Positions 26,759 to 35,463 of a DNA stretch of 64,000 nucleotides are shown in pieces. The translations under genes were made by a program, and so were the position numbers. Within the stretch, counting starts at the first letter, position 1; the number at the start of each line of letters is the position of its first letter. This DNA comes from Microbacterium murale. GTDB lineage: Bacteria > Actinomycetota > Actinomycetes > Actinomycetales > Microbacteriaceae. Location: positions 992,001-1,056,000 of the forward strand of contig NZ_JAUSXK010000001.1 of the NCBI RefSeq assembly GCF_030815955.1, read 5' to 3'. The notes under the pieces were generated by a model. It was not told the DNA's origin and did no database searches. It was given only the letters and a program-made list of their open reading frames with translations.

Positions 26759-28702
26759 ATGACCGACACACCCCGCGCCACCGCCGCCGTCCTCCTCGTC
26801 GGCGCCCACGGATTCGGCGCTGTCCACCTCCGGAACCTGGAGCGTCTCGGATCCCGAATACAACTGGTGGCACTCGCCGACCCGAAAGGCGGCCCCGCCG
26901 AGGGCTTTGGATCGAATGTGCCGAGCTGGCCCACACTCGATGCGGCGCTGGATTCGGGCGTCCGCCCCGACATCGTCATCGTCGCGACCCCGACGAACAC
27001 GCACTTCGCCCTTGCCGCGCGAGCGCTCGAAGCAGGCTCCGACGTCTATCTCGAGAAGCCCCCGGTCGCCACTATGGAGCAGTTCACCGAACTTCTCGCA
27101 CTCCAGGAGCGCACAGGCCGCGCGATCCAGGTCGGGTTCCAGAGCTTCGGCTCGCACGCCCTCGCCGAGATCGCCACGTTGGGCACTCCGAGTTCAGTGG
27201 CGACCTGGGCGCACTGGAGCCGCGACCGTGCCTATTGGACCCGCTCGGCGTGGGCAGGACGTCGGGTGCTGAACGGGCAGCCGGTCGTGGACGGCGTTCT
27301 CACCAACGCCATCTCGCATGCGATCGCCACCGCGCTGCACATCGCGGGCGCGCGGCGGAGAGAAGACATCGCCGACGTCGAACTCGAGCTCTACCGCGCC
27401 GCCGAGATCGAAGCCGATGACACGTCGAGCGTCCGGATCACGCTCGCCGACGGCCGTATCGTCACCGGCGCGCTGACCCTGGCATCTGCCGAGCTCGCGG
27501 AGCCCCTCATCGAAGTGCGCACACCTGGCGAGGATGTGACGTTCTCGTACACGACGGACGACCTCAGATACGCCGACGGCCACGTCGTGCGCACCGGACG
27601 CACCGACCTGTTCGAAGAGCTCCTCGACCACCGCGACCACGGAACGCCTCTCTCGTCGCCACTCATCGGCACCGGCGCATACATGGAAGTGCTCGAAGCC
27701 GTGCGCAGGGCGCCCGATCCCATCCGTATCCCGGATGCATCGATCACGACGGCCGAAGACCGCGTCACCGTCGACGACATCGCGCATTGGGTCGAGCGTG
27801 CCGCGCGTGCCGGTGCACTGTTCAGCGAAGTGCATGCACCCTTCGCGCAGATCGCGCCCTCCGGCACCACCGAGGACATCGCGGTCGACGCGCGCATCGT
27901 GGCGGTTCGGGACGACGGCTCTGCTGTCACGCCGACGTCTGCGCCCCGCCCGTTCCTGCATCCGGTCCGCACCCTGGGCGGGGTCGTCGTCACGGACGCG
28001 CATCCTGCCGATCACGACTGGCATCTCGGCGCATCGATCGGGGTGCAGCACGCGAACGGCGTGAACTTCTGGGGCGGACCGACCTACACCGAGGACTTCG
28101 GCTACCGCTGGCGCGCCGATCATGGGCGGATCGAGACCACCGCGCTCACCCGCACCGACGACGGCTTCTCCGCCACCGCGAACTGGATCACACCGACGGG
28201 TGCGACGCTGCTCATAGAGGAGACGTCGTGGCGCGTGCATTCGTCGCCCGACCCGCGCGCCTGGAGATTCGTGGCCCGAACGAACCTGCGCGCGCTCGAC
28301 GAGCCGGTCGAGCTCGGCAGCCCAGGCACTCATGGGCGCGTCGGCGGGGGCTACGGCGGCTTCGCCTGGCGCTTCCCCTCCGCATCACACGTCGATGTGC
28401 GCACCTCTGACGCATCGGGCGAGGAAGCCACGCATGGCGCGAAGTCACCGTGGATTGCGTTCAGCGCTCGATTCCCTGATGGCGAGGCGACCGTCGCACT
28501 CGCCGCCGATGACCCACGCACCGCATCCGACCCCTGGTTCGTGCGAGTCGCCGACTACCCGGGGATCGGTTCGGCTCTCGCCTGGGAGGAACCGCTGCTG
28601 CTGGATGCCGGCGCGAGCGTGACGCTCTCGTTCCGCGGCGTCGTCGCCGATGGGCGGCTTGAGGATGCCGAGGTCGCGGCGCTTCTCGGCGCAGGGGCCT
28701 GA
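26759..28702 (+). CDS. Gfo/Idh/MocA oxidoreductase fused to DUF6807 (PmoA-like) domain
   Basis: A 647-residue two-domain protein. Residues 1-330 form a Gfo/Idh dehydrogenase: nucleotide loop LVGAHGFGAVHLRNL, VIVATPTNTHFALAARALEAGSDVYLEKPPVATMEQF with the EKP motif, and VLNGQPVVDGVLTNAISHAI near the active site. After a linker (340-390) residues 400-640 match DUF6807: RPFLHPVRTLGGVVVTDAHPADHDWHLGASIGVQHANGVNFWGG, WRVHSSPDPRAWRF, and GGYGGFAWRFP. DUF6807 has a galactose-mutarotase-like beta fold feel but no established reaction. ATG 26759 follows GTGGAGA. It is divergent from, and shares LacI sites with, the minus-strand catabolic operon. Confidence 0.88.
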   Translation: MTDTPRATAAVLLVGAHGFGAVHLRNLERLGSRIQLVALADPKGGPAEGFGSNVPSWPTLDAALDSGVRPDIVIVATPTNTHFALAARALEAGSDVYLEKPPVATMEQFTELLALQERTGRAIQVGFQSFGSHALAEIATLGTPSSVATWAHWSRDRAYWTRSAWAGRRVLNGQPVVDGVLTNAISHAIATALHIAGARRREDIADVELELYRAAEIEADDTSSVRITLADGRIVTGALTLASAELAEPLIEVRTPGEDVTFSYTTDDLRYADGHVVRTGRTDLFEELLDHRDHGTPLSSPLIGTGAYMEVLEAVRRAPDPIRIPDASITTAEDRVTVDDIAHWVERAARAGALFSEVHAPFAQIAPSGTTEDIAVDARIVAVRDDGSAVTPTSAPRPFLHPVRTLGGVVVTDAHPADHDWHLGASIGVQHANGVNFWGGPTYTEDFGYRWRADHGRIETTALTRTDDGFSATANWITPTGATLLIEETSWRVHSSPDPRAWRFVARTNLRALDEPVELGSPGTHGRVGGGYGGFAWRFPSASHVDVRTSDASGEEATHGAKSPWIAFSARFPDGEATVALAADDPRTASDPWFVRVADYPGIGSALAWEEPLLLDAGASVTLSFRGVVADGRLEDAEVAALLGAGA

Positions 28703-28745
28703 GCCCCTTCCACGCAACGACGGGCCTCTACGGGCTCTCCGTATA

Positions 28746-29780
28746 TCAGCCCCGCGAGGTGCTGTTCCGCTCGATCAGATGCGTGGGGATGACGCTCTGG
28801 GCATCGCCGTCAGGGATGGGCCCAGCGTTTTCGATCTCCGCGACCAGCGCGTCGACCGCAGCCACGGCGAGCGCCGCGAAGTCCTGGCGGACCGTCGTCA
28901 ATGGCGGGCGGTAGTTCGCCGCATCCGGCACGTCGTCGAATCCGATCACGCTGACCTGATCCGGCACGGCACGGCCCTGCTCCGCGAGCCCGCGGACGAG
29001 ACCTAGTGCCATCTGATCGTTCGCGCTGAACACAGCGGTGGCTTGCGACAGCGACCCTGCCGCGGCGTGGCCGGACTCGGCCGACCAGTCGCCGCGCTCC
29101 ACGGGCTTCGGCGCGATCCCTGCCGCCTGCAGAGTCTCGCGCCAGCCGCGCTCGCGCTCGGCAGCGGCGAACGAGGCTGTCGGACCCGCCAGGTGCCAGA
29201 CGTTCTCGTGACCTAGAGCGAGGAGCCTGCTCGTCGCCGCCGCCGCACCTCCGGCGTGGTCGCTGTGCACCACGCGGAATCCGGATGCCGCTGGCGCGTC
29301 GACGACGACGAGACGGAGACCCTCAGGCCGATCACCGGCGCGAGTGAGTGCCGACGCCTCGTTCAGCACGATCGCACCATCGACGCCCTGATCGCGCAAC
29401 TGCTCGAAAGCCCCAGCGACCGTGTCCCCCGCAGTGACAAGCAGCAGCGCGTAGCCGCGCTCTTCCGCCGCTTCGGCTGTGGCCTGCAGCATCCGCGAGT
29501 TTCCGACCGTGGCGAGCGTCGTGACGACCAGGCCGATCGTCTGCGTGCGCCCAGTGCGCAGTGCTCTGGCGGCCCGATGCGGGCGATAGCCGAGTTCGGC
29601 CATCGCGTTCTCGACGCGGCTCCGCGTCGCAGGGTCGACACGGGGACTGCCGTTGACGACTCTGGACACCGTCTGCCCGGAGACACCTGCCCGGTCGGCG
29701 ACCATGGCCATCGAGACGCGGCCCGACGATGGCCGCGGAGCGCGCCCGGACCTGCCCGTCAGCTCTGCCCAGTCGCCCAT
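28746..29780 (-). CDS. LacI-family regulator (probable galactose operon repressor)
   Basis: A 344-residue protein: HTH SMAMVADRAGVSGQTVSRVVNGSPRVDPATRSRVENAMAELGY at about residues 24-65 and a sensor domain with TQTIGLVVTTL, VVVDAPAASGFRVVHSDHAGGAAAAT and VSVIGFDDVPDAANYRPPLTTVRQDF. ATG 29780 follows AGGGGGAG. An in-frame start at 29825 has weaker support. It is divergent from galT, and two TGTTNACGTNANCA-type palindromes fill the shared spacer, so control of galTK is likely. Confidence 0.92.
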   Translation of the reverse strand: MGDWAELTGRSGRAPRPSSGRVSMAMVADRAGVSGQTVSRVVNGSPRVDPATRSRVENAMAELGYRPHRAARALRTGRTQTIGLVVTTLATVGNSRMLQATAEAAEERGYALLLVTAGDTVAGAFEQLRDQGVDGAIVLNEASALTRAGDRPEGLRLVVVDAPAASGFRVVHSDHAGGAAAATSRLLALGHENVWHLAGPTASFAAAERERGWRETLQAAGIAPKPVERGDWSAESGHAAAGSLSQATAVFSANDQMALGLVRGLAEQGRAVPDQVSVIGFDDVPDAANYRPPLTTVRQDFAALAVAAVDALVAEIENAGPIPDGDAQSVIPTHLIERNSTSRG

Positions 29781-29833
29781 CCGGCTCCCCCTCTTACTTG
29801 CCTCGTGGCTGCGTGCCGCGTACAACTTCGCAA

Positions 29834-29847
29834 TGTTGACGTTACCA
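29834..29847. promoter_or_regulatory. LacI-type operator upstream of galT
   Basis: TGTTGACGTTACCA, an imperfect palindrome centred on ACGT, 31 bp (three helical turns) before the better copy at 29865. Confidence 0.6.
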
Positions 29848-29864
29848 CCGCCGGGAAGGTAGCG

Positions 29865-29878
29865 TGTTTACGTGAACA
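29865..29878. promoter_or_regulatory. LacI-type operator overlapping the galT start
   Basis: TGTTTACGTGAACA is palindromic at 12 of 14 positions around ACGT. The galT GTG start (29872) is inside the palindrome, so bound repressor would sit on the start site of the transcript. No Shine-Dalgarno precedes the GTG. Confidence 0.65.
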
Positions 29879-31056
29879 TTCAAGATCCTCCCGAGTTGTG
29901 CACGACCGAACTCAGCGCCGGCGTCGTCAAACGCGCCACCACCCTCGCTGACGGCCGCGACCTGATCTACTACGACGATCCCGGCACGACCCTGGGATCA
30001 GAGCGCGCCGTCGACGCTCGCACCCTCGACCCGCGACCCGACACCGCGACGATGCGACTCGACGTGCTGACGGGCGACTGGATCACGGTCGCCGCGAATC
30101 GTCAGAACCGCGTCATGATGCCCAGCGCCGACGCCGATCCACTGGCCCCGCAGTCTCCGACGAATCCGTCAGAGGTTCCGTCGCTCTACGACGTCGCGGT
30201 GTTCGAGAACCGCTCCCCCGCCTTCGGCCCCGCCCTCGCCGAAGCCCTCGGCACGGCCCCCGCCGCGAGCAACCCGCCGCGCGGACTGGACGACCTCGAC
30301 GCCCTCGGACTCGGCCGCACCCGCACCTCGGTCGGCCGCTGCGAAGTCGTGTGCTTCAGCCCTGACCACTCCGGCTCGTTCGGCACGCAGTCGGTCACGC
30401 GCGCCCGCACCGTCATCGAGGCGTGGGCAGACCGCACCGCAGCACTGTCGCAACTGCCGGGCATCCAGCAGATCTTCCCGTTCGAGAACCGCGGCGAGGC
30501 GATCGGCGTGACACTGCCGCATCCGCACGGCCAGATCTATTCCTACCCCTACATCACCCCACGCACCCAGCGGCTGTTGGACAGCATCGATCGCACGGCG
30601 CCGGATCTGTTCCAGCACATCCTCGAGTTCGAGCAGGGCTCGGAGCGGGTAGTGCTCGAGGGCGAGCACTGGACGGCGTTCGTACCGTTCGCAGCGCGCT
30701 GGCCCGTCGAGGTGCACCTGATGCCGCACCGCCACGTGCCCGACTTCGCCGAGACGACCGACGCCGAGCGCGACGAACTCGCCCCGCTCTACCTGCGCCT
30801 GTTGCGCGGCATCGATGCGCTCTACGACACCCCGACTCCCTACATCGCCGCATGGCACCAGGCTCCCGTGAACGTCGGCCGCGATTCGGTGCGTCTGCAC
30901 CTGCAGCTCACGAGCCCGCGGCGCGGCGCGGACAAGCTGAAGTTCCTCGCCGGATCCGAGGCCGCGATGTGGGCCTGGACTGCGGAGATTCCACCGGAGC
31001 AATCCGCTGCGCGGATCCGCGAGGCCATCGCACGCGCTGAGGGGGCCGCCGAATGA
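29872..31056 (+). CDS. galT: galactose-1-phosphate uridylyltransferase
   Basis: Leloir pathway enzyme that exchanges UMP between UDP-glucose and galactose 1-phosphate. It has 394 residues with the uridylylated-His motif HPHGQ at 217-221 (His219 nucleophile), a second HIT-like half with WPVEVHLMPHRHVPDFAETTDAERDELAPLYLRLLRG, and QAPVNVGRDSVRLHLQL. The start is GTG 29872, in frame with NIQDPPELCTTELSAGVVKRATTLADGRDLIYYDD, as in actinobacterial GalT. It overlaps galK by ATGA. The start codon lies within an operator. Confidence 0.96.
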   Translation: MNIQDPPELCTTELSAGVVKRATTLADGRDLIYYDDPGTTLGSERAVDARTLDPRPDTATMRLDVLTGDWITVAANRQNRVMMPSADADPLAPQSPTNPSEVPSLYDVAVFENRSPAFGPALAEALGTAPAASNPPRGLDDLDALGLGRTRTSVGRCEVVCFSPDHSGSFGTQSVTRARTVIEAWADRTAALSQLPGIQQIFPFENRGEAIGVTLPHPHGQIYSYPYITPRTQRLLDSIDRTAPDLFQHILEFEQGSERVVLEGEHWTAFVPFAARWPVEVHLMPHRHVPDFAETTDAERDELAPLYLRLLRGIDALYDTPTPYIAAWHQAPVNVGRDSVRLHLQLTSPRRGADKLKFLAGSEAAMWAWTAEIPPEQSAARIREAIARAEGAAE

Positions 31057-32240
31057 CCGACCTTCAGCCGGCGCACGCGGCATCCGTCCTGTTCGAGCAG
31101 CTCACCGGCCACGCGCCTGCAGGCATCTGGTCCGCACCGGGCCGGGTGAACCTGATCGGCGAGCACACCGACTACAACGACGGCTTCGTGCTGCCCTTCG
31201 CCATCCCGCATCGCACATATGCCGCTGTCGGCATGCGCGACGACGACCGCATCCGGGTCGCCTCCACATTCGCCGCTGACGCGCCCGTCGAGGTCGCGCT
31301 CGCTGAGCTCACGACGCTGTTCCCCACGCGTGCCGGCGAAGAGCCTGCAGTCGCCGAGTGGGCCGCATATCCCCTCGGCGTCGCGTGGGCGCTGCAGCTG
31401 GCCGGAGCCGCAGGGGCGGGTGTCGACATCGCGATCTCATCCGACGTTCCCGTCGGGGCCGGGCTCTCCTCCTCAGCCGCGATCGAGAGTGCGACAGCAT
31501 CCGCCTTGAACGACCTCTGGGACGCCGGACTCGACCGCACGGCACTCGCCCGCATCGGCCGTCGCTCCGAGAACGAGGCCGTCGGCGCACCGACCGGGAT
31601 CATGGATCAGATGGCGTCGATGCTCGGCGAACCCGATGCCGCGATCTTCCTGGACTGCCGCACGCTCGACGCGAATCTCGTGCGGGTCGGTGTCGCCGAG
31701 GCCGGGCTCGCGATCCTCGTCATGGACACCCGCGTGCAGCACTCGCACTCCACGGGCGGCTACCGCGAGCGGCGTGATTCCTGCGAACACGGCGCCGCGA
31801 TCATGGGCGTGCCGTCACTGCGTGATGTGTCCGTCGACGACCTCGCCCGCGCCGAGGGGCTCATGGATGACGTGACGTTCCGCCGTGTGCGCCACGTCGT
31901 GACCGAGAACCAGCGCGTGCTGGATACGGTGAGCACGCTGCGCGAGAGCGGTGCCCGTGCGATCGGCGACCTGCTCGTCGCCTCGCACGCCTCGATGCGC
32001 GACGACTTCGAGATCTCGGTTCCAGAACTCGACACCGCGGTCGACGCCGCGCTGGCGGCAGGCGCGATCGGCGCACGCATGACCGGCGGCGGCTTCGGCG
32101 GCGCCGCCATCGCGCTGGTCGAGGAGGAATCAGTACCGGCCGTGTCGGATGCCGTGACCGCCGCCTTCGCGGCATCCGGATTCGCGTCACCGCACATCTT
32201 CACGGTGACGCCCGCTGCCGGTGCCCGCCGCGATTCCTGA
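31053..32240 (+). CDS. galK: galactokinase
   Basis: Phosphorylates galactose at C1 with ATP. The 395-residue GHMP kinase shows the galactose signature GIWSAPGRVNLIGEHTDYNDGFVLPFAI at about residues 24-51, the ATP loop VPVGAGLSSSAAIES near 133-147, and the C-terminal GARMTGGGFGGAAIAL. It is coupled to galT by ATGA. Its stop is only 4 bp from that of the convergent permease gene, leaving no room for a separate terminator. Confidence 0.97.
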   Translation: MTDLQPAHAASVLFEQLTGHAPAGIWSAPGRVNLIGEHTDYNDGFVLPFAIPHRTYAAVGMRDDDRIRVASTFAADAPVEVALAELTTLFPTRAGEEPAVAEWAAYPLGVAWALQLAGAAGAGVDIAISSDVPVGAGLSSSAAIESATASALNDLWDAGLDRTALARIGRRSENEAVGAPTGIMDQMASMLGEPDAAIFLDCRTLDANLVRVGVAEAGLAILVMDTRVQHSHSTGGYRERRDSCEHGAAIMGVPSLRDVSVDDLARAEGLMDDVTFRRVRHVVTENQRVLDTVSTLRESGARAIGDLLVASHASMRDDFEISVPELDTAVDAALAAGAIGARMTGGGFGGAAIALVEEESVPAVSDAVTAAFAASGFASPHIFTVTPAAGARRDS

Positions 32241-32244
32241 CCGC

Positions 32245-33807
32245 CTAGGCGTCCCTTTCCGCGAGCATCCGTCGCACGTCGTCCCGGCTGCGGACTTTCC
32301 CGGTCTTGATCGCGTCGGTGATGACGACCTCCTGCGAGGCGGTGACGACCGGAACCTCGTCGCCGTCGGCATCCAGAACCTTGCCGTTCTTGATGGTGTC
32401 GCCGTCGAAGAGGGTCTCGTTCGCGATGAGTCGCGCCAGATCCTCCTCACGGATGACCCGCCCCGAGCCGGGGATGAATGCGGAGCGCTCGGCGGACTTC
32501 CCGCCGAGATGGTTGAACAGCAGGTTCAGCAGCACCGCCATGATCGCGGCCGATGAGATGCCGGAGTGCAGGATTATGCCCACCCAGCTCGGCAGAGCAT
32601 CGTAGAAGCCGGGCATGACCACCGGGATCACGCCGAAGCCGAGCGAGACGGCGACGATCACCATGTTCATGTTGCCCTCGTAGTTCACCTTGGCGAGCGT
32701 GCGGATGCCGGCGGCTGCAACCGACCCGAACAGCACGATGCCCGCGCCACCGAGGACGGGCGGCGGCACGGCCGCCACCAGTCCGCCGACGATCGGCAGC
32801 AGCCCGAGCACGACGAGGATGACGCCACCAGCGCTCACGACGAACCGTGACTTCACGCCCGTGATCGCGACGAGGCCGACGTTCTGCGCGAACGCGGACT
32901 GCGTGAACGAGTTGAACACGGGGGCGATGGCGGAGGAGATCATGTCGGCGCGGAGGCCGTTGGCGATCCGCTTCGAATCGACCTTGGTGCCGACGATCTC
33001 CCCGACCGCGATGATGTCTGCAGTGGTCTCGGTCATCGTCACGATGATGACGATGAACATCGAGATGATGCTGGCGATGCCGAACGTCGGCAGCCCGAAT
33101 GCGAACGGTTGAGGCAGCGCCACGATCCCACCGTCTGCGATGTTGGAGAAGTCGGCCCAGCCGACGACACCGGCGAACGTGGTGCCGAGCACGATGGAGA
33201 TGAGGATGGCGAGGCGCGAGACGGTCGGAGACGCGACCTTGCTCAGCACCAGCACGACGAGCAGCGTCCCCATCGCCAGGCCGATGTTCTGCAGGCTGCC
33301 CCAGTTCGGGTCCTCAGGGGAGGTGCCACCCATCGCCCAACCGGCAGCGACCGGCATCAGCGTCAGCCCGATCGTCGTGATCACGGTGCCGGTCACGACC
33401 GGCGGGAAGAACCGCACGATCATCGCGAAGAACGGCGCGACGATGAGGCCGGCGATGGATGCCGCGATCACGGCGCCGAACACGCCGGGCAGCCCCTCGC
33501 CTGCCGTGAGGATGGCCGTCATGGTCGCGACGCCCGAGAACGAGACGCCCTGCACGAGTGGCAGTTGCGATCCGAAGAAGGGCACGCCCCACGACTGCAG
33601 GATCGTGGCGAGGCCGCCGATGAACAGACACGATGCGATGAGAAGGCCGATCTCGCCCGGCGCGAGGCCGGCGGCATTGCCGATGATGAGCGGCACGGCG
33701 ATGATCCCGCCGTACATCGTCAGCACATGCTGCAGCCCATAGGCGAAGGTCGGACCGAGGCGGAGCCTCTCGTCTTCGGGGCGGCGGACTTTTGGCGTTC
33801 TCGACAT
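32245..33807 (-). CDS. NCS2-family nucleobase permease (xanthine/uracil type)
   Basis: A 520-residue permease with 12-14 predicted helices: LGPTFAYGLQHVLTMYGGIIAVPLIIGNAAGL, GVSFSGVATMTAIL, PVVTGTVITTIGLTLMPVA, the substrate motif VTMTETTADIIAVGEIVG (NCS2 Glu), and the FTQSAFAQNVGLVAITGVKSRFV signature. This is the nucleobase:cation symporter-2 family. The divergent purine-deaminase-like gene favours a purine (xanthine, urate or guanine) over uracil. A hydrophilic tail of about 80 residues (SGRVIREEDLARLIANETLFDGDTIKNGKVLDADGDEVPVV) is longer than usual. GGAGAGA precedes ATG 33807. Confidence 0.93.
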   Translation of the reverse strand: MSRTPKVRRPEDERLRLGPTFAYGLQHVLTMYGGIIAVPLIIGNAAGLAPGEIGLLIASCLFIGGLATILQSWGVPFFGSQLPLVQGVSFSGVATMTAILTAGEGLPGVFGAVIAASIAGLIVAPFFAMIVRFFPPVVTGTVITTIGLTLMPVAAGWAMGGTSPEDPNWGSLQNIGLAMGTLLVVLVLSKVASPTVSRLAILISIVLGTTFAGVVGWADFSNIADGGIVALPQPFAFGLPTFGIASIISMFIVIIVTMTETTADIIAVGEIVGTKVDSKRIANGLRADMISSAIAPVFNSFTQSAFAQNVGLVAITGVKSRFVVSAGGVILVVLGLLPIVGGLVAAVPPPVLGGAGIVLFGSVAAAGIRTLAKVNYEGNMNMVIVAVSLGFGVIPVVMPGFYDALPSWVGIILHSGISSAAIMAVLLNLLFNHLGGKSAERSAFIPGSGRVIREEDLARLIANETLFDGDTIKNGKVLDADGDEVPVVTASQEVVITDAIKTGKVRSRDDVRRMLAERDA

Positions 33808-33857
33808 TGATCTCTCCGTTGAGGTGCGTCTGTCATGGTTTCACGCTCATCGCGCGA

Positions 33858-33884
33858 TTCCGTATTATGGAATTTAATTTCCAT
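33858..33884. promoter_or_regulatory. TTCC/GGAA palindromic operator in purine divergent region
   Basis: ATGGAA-TTTAAT-TTCCAT (33867-33884) is a palindrome with perfect 6-bp arms. An additional TTCC at 33858 pairs with the same GGAA. The AT-rich block lies 50 bp before the permease start and is probably both promoter and operator. The regulator is not in this window; IclR- or GntR-type purine regulators are candidates by analogy. Confidence 0.5.
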
Positions 33885-33940
33885 GTCTGCGGTTGGAGTG
33901 ATGCTAACACCGAATGACGTCCCGTGCTAGCGTACGATCG

Positions 33941-34041
33941 CCGGCCCTTCCACGGGCCGGTCGGCGGAACAGCAGACGCCGAGAAACCTGAGCTGGCGGC
34001 CCGAGCCCCAGCCCCGTGTCGCCAGAGGAAAGGCGACACCG
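33941..34041 (+). promoter_or_regulatory. hairpin-rich 5' leader of the amidohydrolase gene
   Basis: Four consecutive stems fit between 33941 and the start codon: CCGGCCC/GGGCCGG (33941-33960), TCGGCG/CGCCGA (33961-33982), GCTGG/CCAGC (33992-34012), and GTGTCGCC/GGCGACAC (34016-34023 with 34032-34039). The loop of the last stem is AGAGGAAA, the ribosome-binding region, and the ATG is 2 bp beyond. This looks like a cis-regulatory RNA. It does not match a riboswitch class I know. GC-rich DNA forms hairpins easily, so caution is needed. Confidence 0.4.
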
Positions 34042-35403
34042 ATGACAAGAATCTGGCTCCGCGACCCACTCGCGATTCATCTGGGAACGGATGCCGATGC
34101 CGCGCTCGCCGCGCGCGGCATCGTCGTCGACACGCGACTCGGCACCATCGCCGAGCTCGTCGGGCGCGGGGAGGAACCGCGCGTCGATGAGGTGTTCGAC
34201 GCCGGCGCGCACGTGATCACGCCCGGCCTCATCAACACCCACCACCACTTCTACCAGACCCTCACCAGGGCCTGGGCACCGGTCGCGGACCTCCCCCTGT
34301 TCGGGTGGTTGGTGAACCTGTATCCGGTGTGGGCCAGGCTCACCCCTCGCGCCCTGGAGCTGGCCACGACCGTGGCGATGGCGGAGCTGCTCCAGTCCGG
34401 GTGCACGACGGCCGCCGATCATCACTATCTCTTCCCCACCGGCATGGACGATGCCATCGACATCCAGGTCGATGTCACTCGCAGGCTGGGCATGCGCGCG
34501 ATGCTCACCCGCGGCTCGATGTCGCTCGGAGAGGACGACGGCGGGCTGCCTCCGCAGCAGACGGTGCAGGACCCGGACGTGATCCTCGCGGATTCGGAGC
34601 GGCTGGTGAAGCGCTACCACGAGCGCGGCGCCGGCGCGAAGGTGCAGATCGGCCTCGCGCCGTGCTCGCCGTTCTCTGTGACAACGTCACTGATGGCCGA
34701 TTCGGCAACGCTCGCGGAGCGACTCGACGTGCGCCTCCACACGCATCTCGCAGAGACGCTCGACGAGGAGCAGTTCTGCCTGGACCGATTCGGCATGCGC
34801 ACCGTCGAGTATCTGGAGTCGGTCGGGTGGTTGTCGGATCGCACCTGGCTCGCGCACGGAGTGCACTTCAACGATGACGAGATCAACGCGCTCGGGACCG
34901 CCGGCACGGCGGTCGCGCACTGCCCCACGTCCAACATGCGCCTGGCCAGCGGCATCGCCCGCATCGTGGAGCTGGAAGAGGCAGGAGTGCCGGTCGGACT
35001 CGGCGTCGACGGATCGGCATCGAACGATGCCTCCAATATGATCCGCGAGGTCCGCCAGGCGCTCTATCTGCAGCGGCTGCGGTACGGCACCGAAAGGGTG
35101 ACCAGCGCACGCGTGCTGGATTGGGCGACCGCAGGATCGGCCTCGGCTCTCGGCCGCACCGACATCGGCCGCATCGCACCGGGGATGCAGGCCGATCTCG
35201 CGATGTTCCGGTTGGACGGCCTCGCGTTCTCCGGCTCCCACGACCCGATCGCGGCGCTTGTGCTGTGCGGCGCCGAGCGCGCCGACCGCGTCATGGTGGG
35301 CGGCGAATGGAGGGTGCGGGACGGACAGGTCGAGGGCCTCGACGTCGATGAGCTCATCGCCGAGCATCGCCAGGCCGCCCGTGCCCTGGTCTCCGCTTCC
35401 TGA
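34042..35403 (+). CDS. 8-oxoguanine deaminase-like amidohydrolase
   Basis: A 453-residue metal-dependent hydrolase of the TrzN/AtzB/8-oxoguanine deaminase branch. Motifs: HVITPGLINTHHHFYQTLTRAW (HxH metal ligands), CTTAADHHYLFPTG, RLHTHLAET, WLAHGVHFND, AHCPTSNMRLASGIA, and GLGVDGSASNDASNM (Asp ligand). The closest family reading is 8-oxoguanine deaminase, which makes urate. Hydroxydechloroatrazine ethylaminohydrolase is the classic mis-annotation. The divergent NCS2 permease supports a purine substrate. The ATG at 34042 follows a hairpin with the ribosome site in its loop. Confidence 0.88.
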   Translation: MTRIWLRDPLAIHLGTDADAALAARGIVVDTRLGTIAELVGRGEEPRVDEVFDAGAHVITPGLINTHHHFYQTLTRAWAPVADLPLFGWLVNLYPVWARLTPRALELATTVAMAELLQSGCTTAADHHYLFPTGMDDAIDIQVDVTRRLGMRAMLTRGSMSLGEDDGGLPPQQTVQDPDVILADSERLVKRYHERGAGAKVQIGLAPCSPFSVTTSLMADSATLAERLDVRLHTHLAETLDEEQFCLDRFGMRTVEYLESVGWLSDRTWLAHGVHFNDDEINALGTAGTAVAHCPTSNMRLASGIARIVELEEAGVPVGLGVDGSASNDASNMIREVRQALYLQRLRYGTERVTSARVLDWATAGSASALGRTDIGRIAPGMQADLAMFRLDGLAFSGSHDPIAALVLCGAERADRVMVGGEWRVRDGQVEGLDVDELIAEHRQAARALVSAS

Positions 35404-35463
35404 CCACCGTTCGGCGGACTGCGTCGGGACTGAAAGAATGGATGCTTCGAGGAGAGGAAGTCC

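Noticed and set aside
33981-34012. Possible TPP riboswitch (ACCTGA followed by TGG)
   Set aside because: The rest of the TPP consensus (CTGAGA helix and the GTAGGGA end) is missing and the gene is not thiamine-related.
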